This document shows positions 58,888 to 64,000 of a stretch of DNA of 64,000 nt, piece by piece. Position 1 is the stretch's first letter; every line of letters begins with the position of its first letter. This DNA is from Clostridium septicum (lineage in GTDB: Bacteria; Bacillota; Clostridia; Clostridiales; Clostridiaceae): positions 3,335,423 to 3,399,422 of the forward strand of contig NZ_CP023671.1 in NCBI RefSeq assembly GCF_003606265.1. The letters run 5' to 3'. A program made the translations under genes and the position numbers. Below the pieces are notes generated by a model. That model did no database searches. It had not been told where the DNA came from and saw only the letters and a program-made list of their open reading frames with translations.

Positions 58888-60552
58888 ATGTTATGTAAAT
58901 CTAATATAAAAGTTATTCCTTTAGGGGGAATTGGAGAAATAGGAAAAAATATTACTGCTTTTGAGTATAGAGATGAAATAATAGTGATAGATTGTGGCGC
59001 AGGTTTTCCGGATGAAAGTATGTATGGAGTTGATTTAATAATTCCAGATATAAGTTATTTAAAAGAAAATAGCGAAAAGATAAAAGGAATTTTTTTAACT
59101 CATGGACATGAAGATCATATAGGAGCATTACCATATATTTTAAAACAACTTAATATACCGGTATATGGAACAAAATTAACTTTAGGAATTGTGGAAAATA
59201 AATTAAAAGAACATAATATTTTATCAGATTCAGTACTACATAAAGTAAATCCTGGAGATATTATTCAATTTAATTACTTAAAGGTTGAATTTATAAGAAG
59301 TACCCATAGTATAGCTGATTCATGTTTTATAGCCATACATAGTCCAGTAGGAACTATTCTTCATACAGGAGATTTTAAAATAGACTATACGCCTATAGAT
59401 GGGTTAGTTATAGATTTAGAGAGAATTTCTAATATAGCAAAATCAGGAGTATTATTATTAATGGCAGATAGTACAAATGTTGAAAGAAAGGGTTCTACAA
59501 TGTCAGAGAAGTCTATTGGAAAAACCTTCAATAGAATATTTCAAGGAGCAGAAGGAAGAGTAATAGTAGCTACTTTTGCATCTAATATTCATAGAATGCA
59601 ACAAATAATTGATTCCTCTTTGATATACGGAAGAAAAGTGGTATTTAGTGGGAGAAGTATGGAGAATATATCTAAAGTTGCAATAGATCTTGGATATCTT
59701 CATATACCAGAAGAATGTTTAATTACAATAGATGATATAAAAAATTATCCTAATAATCAAATAACTATTATAACTACAGGCAGTCAAGGAGAACCAATGG
59801 CAGCCCTTGCAAGGATTGCATTTTCAAATCATAGAAAGATAAAGATCGAGGCCAAGGACTTGTATATAATATCAGCATCTCCTATTCCCGGTAATGGGAA
59901 ACTTATATCAAAAGTTATTAATGAATTATTTAAAAGAGGAGCTGAAGTTATATACGAAGATTTAGAAGAGGTTCATGTATCAGGTCATGCTTATCAAGAG
60001 GAATTAAAGCTTATACATACATTAGTTCATCCTAAATATTTTATGCCAGTACATGGAGAATATAGGCATTTAAAACATCACAGTGAATTGGCAGAGAGTC
60101 TAGGAATGGCTAATAAGAATACATTTATATTAGAAACAGGAGATGTTTTAAGTCTAAACGAAGATTTTGCACAAATTGATGGAAAAGTAAAAACAGGGTC
60201 AATATATGTTGATGGATTAGGGGTAGGGGATGTCGGTACTCTTGTTTTAAGGGATAGAAAGCAATTGGCAGAGGATGGTATGGTAACAATAGTAGTGGCA
60301 ATTGAGAGAGAAAGTTATAGCATAATAGCAGGTCCAGATTTAATAACTAGAGGATTTATATATGTTAAAGAATCCGAAAAATTAATAAATGAAGTTAAAG
60401 AAATAGCTAGCATAGAAGTAAATAAATGCTTGGAAAAAAATATTATAGAATGGTGTGTATTAAAAACAAATATAAAAAAAGCTGTAGAAAGATATATTTA
60501 TGAAAATACTAGAAGAAGGCCTAGTGTAATACCAATAATAATGGAACTTTAG
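58888..60552 (+). CDS. rnj: ribonuclease J
   Basis: 554 residues. Beta-lactamase fold with LTHGHEDHIGALPYIL (about 70) for two zinc ions, HTGDFKIDYTPIDG, HVSGHAYQEELKLI and MPVHGEYRHLKHHS, and a beta-CASP insertion (FASNIHRMQQIIDSSLIYGR). The C-terminal domain ends TRRRPSVIPIIMEL. It degrades and matures RNA with 5'-exo and endonuclease activity. AAAAGGAGG before the ATG. Confidence 0.96.
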   Translation: MLCKSNIKVIPLGGIGEIGKNITAFEYRDEIIVIDCGAGFPDESMYGVDLIIPDISYLKENSEKIKGIFLTHGHEDHIGALPYILKQLNIPVYGTKLTLGIVENKLKEHNILSDSVLHKVNPGDIIQFNYLKVEFIRSTHSIADSCFIAIHSPVGTILHTGDFKIDYTPIDGLVIDLERISNIAKSGVLLLMADSTNVERKGSTMSEKSIGKTFNRIFQGAEGRVIVATFASNIHRMQQIIDSSLIYGRKVVFSGRSMENISKVAIDLGYLHIPEECLITIDDIKNYPNNQITIITTGSQGEPMAALARIAFSNHRKIKIEAKDLYIISASPIPGNGKLISKVINELFKRGAEVIYEDLEEVHVSGHAYQEELKLIHTLVHPKYFMPVHGEYRHLKHHSELAESLGMANKNTFILETGDVLSLNEDFAQIDGKVKTGSIYVDGLGVGDVGTLVLRDRKQLAEDGMVTIVVAIERESYSIIAGPDLITRGFIYVKESEKLINEVKEIASIEVNKCLEKNIIEWCVLKTNIKKAVERYIYENTRRRPSVIPIIMEL

Positions 60553-60620
60553 TAAGATTTGGTTTAGTTAAGATATTTTAGGTAAATAATTAATATATAA
60601 TATAACTTAAAGATGACAAT

Positions 60621-61188
60621 ATGAAAGGCTTTACTAACAAAACATCGTATATATTTACCATTCTGATTTTTATATTAGCTATATATAATATATCCATTAC
60701 TCTAATTGATTTTGGAATGATTTCATTTGGAAGACAATTCTTTTTAATAGTAATATTTCTTTTCTTATTTATTCCATATTTTAAGAATAATAAAAAGAAA
60801 AATGAAATAATCAAATCGGGTTTACTTTTAGAACAGAAAGTTCAAAATTAGCTAGAAAAATTAAGTATAGAAAAATATAAAATAATATCTAATGTTATTA
60901 TAAAAAATAATAGAGATAAACAAAAATTTGATAATATAATTTTAAGTAACAAAGGTATCTATTTTAAGAGTAAATGAAGTTAAAGATTATATAACAAATG
61001 ATTTAGCAGCAGAGAAGTATAATAATAATGGAATATATAACATATTAAAAAACAATATTAGTAGATATAATAATATATTTTCATTAAGATGTAAATATGA
61101 TGAATTTGGTTGCTATACATTTGAGTATAAAACTAAAATATCAATTTCTTCAATTTTTATTATGTGGTATATATTGAATTTAATATAA
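60621..61188 (+). pseudogene. broken NERD-domain membrane protein
   Basis: ATG 60621 starts two hydrophobic helices (YIFTILIFILAIYNISITLI, FLIVIFLFLFIPYF) and continues to TAG at 60849. The same frame then reads LEKLSIEKYKIISNVIIKNN and NIILSNKGIYFKSK, the core of a NERD (nuclease-related) domain, before more stops. A +1 shift gives DYITNDLAAEKYNNNGIYNI through to TAA 61186-61188. A full gene would be about 185 residues. It carries at least one nonsense codon and one frameshift, so it is dead. Confidence 0.75.
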
Positions 61189-61286
61189 TATACAAAATAA
61201 TGCTATTTTCATCATTAAGAAAAAAGTGGTATAATACTATAAATAAAATTATAGTTATAAAACAAAAGAAGTTGGAGGAAGTTATA

Positions 61287-62015
61287 ATGGGAAAAGTAGC
61301 AGCATTTTTTGATATTGATGGAACTATATATAGAGAAGGTCTTATAACTGAAGTATTTAAAAAAATAATTAAATATGAATTAGTAAATGAAAACAAATGG
61401 TATAGAGATGTTAGACCATCATATATAAAGTGGGATAAAAGACAGGGGGATTATGATACTTACCTATTAAAAATGGTAGATATATATACGGATGCTATTA
61501 AAGGAATTAATAAGTATCATATAGACTATATAGCTAAAAGGGTTATAGAGCAAAAAGGAGATAGAGTATATACTTTTAGTAGAGAAAGAATTAAATGGCA
61601 TAAAGATCAAGGACATATTGTAATTGCTATATCTGGTTCACCAGTAGAATTAGTTAGAGAAATGTCTAAGAAGTATAAAATGGACGATTATAGAGGAACT
61701 ATATATAAGTTGGGAGAAGATAATACTTATAATGGAGATATAATACCTATGTGGGATCATGAAAGTAAGTTAAATGCTATAACGGAATTAAAAGATAAAT
61801 ATGATATAGATTTAGATAAAAGCTTTGCTTATGGAGATACATCAGGAGACTTTACAATGTTTAAATCTGTTGGAAATCCATATGCAATTAATCCAACTAA
61901 AGAGCTTATAGGTAAAGTTAAAGAAGATAATGCACTTATGGATAAAATAAAGCTTATTGTAGAAAGAAAAGATGTAACATATAATTTAGATATAAATACA
62001 ATAGATATAATATAA
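61287..62015 (+). CDS. HAD-IB family phosphatase
   Basis: About 242 residues from ATG 61287 behind TTGGAGG; an earlier in-frame start has no such site and lies in the NERD remnant. AAFFDIDGTIYREGL (Asp 9 and 11, catalytic), ISGSPVELVREMSKKY and YGDTSGDFTMFKSVGNPYAI are HAD motifs of the IB group (SerB/CicA-like). It removes phosphate from an unknown small molecule or lipid headgroup. Confidence 0.9.
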   Translation: MGKVAAFFDIDGTIYREGLITEVFKKIIKYELVNENKWYRDVRPSYIKWDKRQGDYDTYLLKMVDIYTDAIKGINKYHIDYIAKRVIEQKGDRVYTFSRERIKWHKDQGHIVIAISGSPVELVREMSKKYKMDDYRGTIYKLGEDNTYNGDIIPMWDHESKLNAITELKDKYDIDLDKSFAYGDTSGDFTMFKSVGNPYAINPTKELIGKVKEDNALMDKIKLIVERKDVTYNLDINTIDII

Positions 62016-62016
62016 G

Positions 62017-62056
62017 ATATAGAAGCTAAGATTACAAAGAACCTTAGCTTCTACTT
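62017..62056 (+). terminator. terminator after the HAD gene
   Basis: TAGAAGCTAAG (62020-62030) pairs with CTTAGCTTCTA (62043-62053); only a weak T-run follows. Confidence 0.65.
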
Positions 62057-62167
62057 ATAACAAGAATTTTCTGAAAATATATTGAAAACGTATTCTAAAG
62101 CTGGTATTATTATAATATAAAAAGATAAATAATTAATATTTAGATAGATTTTTAGGAGGAATTTAAT

Positions 62168-62533
62168 ATGAAATTTGATAAATTAAATTTACAATCACCA
62201 GTTGAATTTATGTTAGAAGCAGAAGAGTCTTTCAAAAAAAATTATAGTGAATTTAGAGATATGATGAATGGAAGGATTCATGAAGTTTTTAAAGTTGCAA
62301 TAAAAGATGAAGATTTTTTAAAGATAGCTATATTTAATAATGATTATTTAAATATATCACCAGTCGATACATTTTTATCATATTATTCTAAAAAGCTTCC
62401 TAAACTTTCAGAGAAAAAGTTATTATTTGTAAATGCCTTATTTAAAAACCTTTTTAAGTTTGTTCTTAAAAATGAAAATGAGTTTAAAGAAGTTAATTAT
62501 TCTATTATAAATAACACTAAAATAGCAAGATAA
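62168..62533 (+). CDS. hypothetical protein, 121 aa
   Basis: TAGGAGGA precedes the ATG. Helical and charged; MKFDKLNLQSPVEFMLEAEE at the start and NALFKNLFKFVLKNENEFKE near the end. No family recognised, no signal peptide. Stands alone with its own terminator. Confidence 0.65.
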   Translation: MKFDKLNLQSPVEFMLEAEESFKKNYSEFRDMMNGRIHEVFKVAIKDEDFLKIAIFNNDYLNISPVDTFLSYYSKKLPKLSEKKLLFVNALFKNLFKFVLKNENEFKEVNYSIINNTKIAR

Positions 62534-62542
62534 GTTAAATGT

Positions 62543-62582
62543 TAAAACTATAGAGTTTAAAATAACTCTATAGTTTTTTTAT
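62543..62582 (+). terminator. terminator after the 62168 gene
   Basis: AAACTATAGAGTT (62545-62557) pairs with AACTCTATAGTTT (62564-62576), then T-run. Confidence 0.88.
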
Positions 62583-62685
62583 TTTATAAATAATATTGAA
62601 TAGTTTAAATTCTTGACATTATTATAAATATTAGATTAACATTACTATAAGGAAATATATAAGGTTAAAGAAGAGGCGCTGTTAT

Positions 62686-63852
62686 ATGAAAGAAAAATCA
62701 ATTAGGTCATTACTTATATTAACTATATTTATATCAATTGCTTTAAGCATGGCACATCCAGTTACTCCTGCACTTATAAGAGAATTAGGACTACCTTCTT
62801 TTATGTTTGGAGTATTTTTTGCAACTATGTCATTTGGTAATTTTGTTTTTTCACCTATATGGGGAGGTTTATCAGATAAGAAAGGGAGAGTTAAGTATTT
62901 AATTATAGGTCTTTTAGGTTATGGAATAAGTCAAATAGGATTTGGTTTTAGTAATAATTCTGTAGTAATAGTAGTATTTAGATTATTGGGAGGAGCTTTT
63001 ATTACAGGATATTTAACTGTTTCTATAGCATATTTAACAGATATAACAACAAAAGAAAATAGACTTAAAATAATGGCATATTACGCAGCTTGTAATACAG
63101 TAGGAAATGCATTAGGTTCTTTGTTAGGAGGAGTTATTGGTAATACAAATTATAAGTTAACTTTTTTAACTCAATCTATAATTTGTATTATATTAAGTGG
63201 TGTTATATATTTTATGTTATCTGAAACTATTACTAATAATGGAGAAAAGGTAGTTATAAAATTAAATAGTTTTAGGTTTAGTAATAAAAATGAAAAACTA
63301 AATAAAAATTTAGTTTTAATACTTTTAATGGTAGTTATTTTTTATTTTTCATCAACAAGTTATAGCTCATCAATTAATTATTACATAGAATCTATACTAA
63401 GATTACCACCTTCATTTAATGGAGCATTTCTATCTATAGCAGGTATTTGTGGATTTTTAGGGAATTTAATTTTAACACCGTATATTGGTAAAAAATTAGA
63501 TGATACAATAAGTTTTAAATACTTAACTATATTCTTAGGAATAACGTTACTTCTTGCAGCAGTAACAAAGAATACAGGATTATTTTTTGTTTGGATAATA
63601 ATTTTTGTAACAATTGGAAGTATATATGTACCAATACAGCAAAATATAATAACAAGACTTACAAAAGAAAATTATGGTTCTCTTATGGGACTTCAAAATT
63701 CAGCTAAGTCTATGGGAATGGTATTAGGATCATTATTTGCAGGATTTATTTTTGATTTTGGAAGTAAACTACCATTTTTAATAGCTAGTTTTGTGTTAAT
63801 TATAGGCTATATAATATTAACTAAATTTAAATTAGAAGTAATTGATAAATAA
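62686..63852 (+). CDS. major facilitator superfamily transporter
   Basis: 388 residues and twelve helices in the drug:H+ antiporter (DHA1) pattern. FSPIWGGLSDKKGRVKYLII is motif A, RLLGGAFITGYLTVSIAYLT motif B, and GNALGSLLGGVIGNTNYKLT motif C. Probable export of a drug or small metabolite; substrate unknown. AAGAGGCG before the ATG. TTGACA (62614) lies at promoter distance, but the -10 is poor. Confidence 0.9.
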   Translation: MKEKSIRSLLILTIFISIALSMAHPVTPALIRELGLPSFMFGVFFATMSFGNFVFSPIWGGLSDKKGRVKYLIIGLLGYGISQIGFGFSNNSVVIVVFRLLGGAFITGYLTVSIAYLTDITTKENRLKIMAYYAACNTVGNALGSLLGGVIGNTNYKLTFLTQSIICIILSGVIYFMLSETITNNGEKVVIKLNSFRFSNKNEKLNKNLVLILLMVVIFYFSSTSYSSSINYYIESILRLPPSFNGAFLSIAGICGFLGNLILTPYIGKKLDDTISFKYLTIFLGITLLLAAVTKNTGLFFVWIIIFVTIGSIYVPIQQNIITRLTKENYGSLMGLQNSAKSMGMVLGSLFAGFIFDFGSKLPFLIASFVLIIGYIILTKFKLEVIDK

Positions 63853-63861
63853 AAGATTAAT

Positions 63862-63893
63862 GAAAAGAGTGATTTATATAATCACTCTTTTTT
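63862..63893 (+). terminator. terminator of the MFS gene, second IS91-like insertion site
   Basis: AAAAGAGTGATT (63863-63874) pairs with AATCACTCTTTT (63880-63891), then T-run directly abutting the repeated element end at 63894. Confidence 0.85.
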
Positions 63894-64000
63894 AATGTAC
63901 AGGAAAGTATAAAAATTTTGAAGGCTGAAAGTTAGATATTATCTAGCTTTTAGCCTTCAAATATGTTAGATTAATTAATTATAAATTAGAGGTTTAACAG
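63894..64000 (+). repeat. 107-bp repeat, copy 2 (start of a second IS91-like element)
   Basis: Matches 24721-24827 at 106 of 107 positions and stops where the transposase ATG would begin. A second copy of the element therefore continues past the window edge. Confidence 0.9.

Overview
The window is very AT-rich, with short intergenic gaps, strong AGGAGG-type ribosome binding sites, T-run intrinsic terminators, and many families typical of Clostridium sensu stricto: DUF1846, DUF6512, DUF6054, DUF1540, a TIGR04540-like protein and clostridial L-lactate dehydrogenase. I infer a cluster I Clostridium chromosome, with a nitrate reductase and molybdenum cofactor cluster laid out much like that of C. 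perfringens and relatives. No tRNA, rRNA or CRISPR array was seen.

Layout. 1-2.8 kb is a decayed prophage lysis/accessory zone: a broken holin-like gene, an amidase frame with an actin-like (ParM-type) segment spliced in, and two worn copies of a small-gene cassette. An intact IS256-family element (2844-4289, 8-bp target duplication) sits in it. 4.3-12.3 kb carries single genes: two paralogous small secreted proteins, a sugar acetyltransferase, TetR, a ClC chloride transporter and several unrecognised proteins. 12.4-15.8 kb is a YtrA-type GntR/ABC operon with a recognisable operator, then a PadR regulator. 15.9-24.6 kb has a Cys/Gly-rich protein, a vitamin B6 uptake/kinase pair, YhaM nuclease, a UvrD-like helicase with an embedded DEDDh exonuclease, lactate dehydrogenase and a Gly-every-fourth-residue repeat protein. 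24.7-28.1 kb holds an IS91-like and an IS1182-family element.

29-41.6 kb is one functional block. A molybdenum nitrate reductase with its iron-sulfur and flavoprotein partners lies behind a perfect TGTGA-N6-TCACA operator. A SLAC1/TehA-family channel and nearly the whole cofactor pathway follow (mobB, moeA, mobA, moaB/mogA, moaC, moaA, a second molybdopterin-binding protein, a MOSC protein), with a probable Moco riboswitch plus terminator in front of moeA. Molybdate uptake looks impaired: modA has one in-frame UGA, and no modC lies beside modB. MoaD and MoaE are also not in the window.

41.6-64 kb: an ABC exporter behind palindromic sites, a phosphoesterase, a secreted DUF1002 protein cut off from its upstream region by an IS6-type element (47653-48927, perfect 8-bp duplication), and an AEC carrier. 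Then comes a gene joining a P-loop helicase-like ATPase to a LexA-type self-cleaving peptidase domain, in my view the most interesting protein here. It is followed by an amino-acid permease, DUF1846, a lone ATP-cone protein, a CPBP protease, RNase J, a dead NERD-domain gene, a HAD phosphatase and an MFS transporter. The last 107 bases repeat the start of the IS91-like element with one mismatch, so a second copy begins at the window edge, again directly after a terminator T-run.
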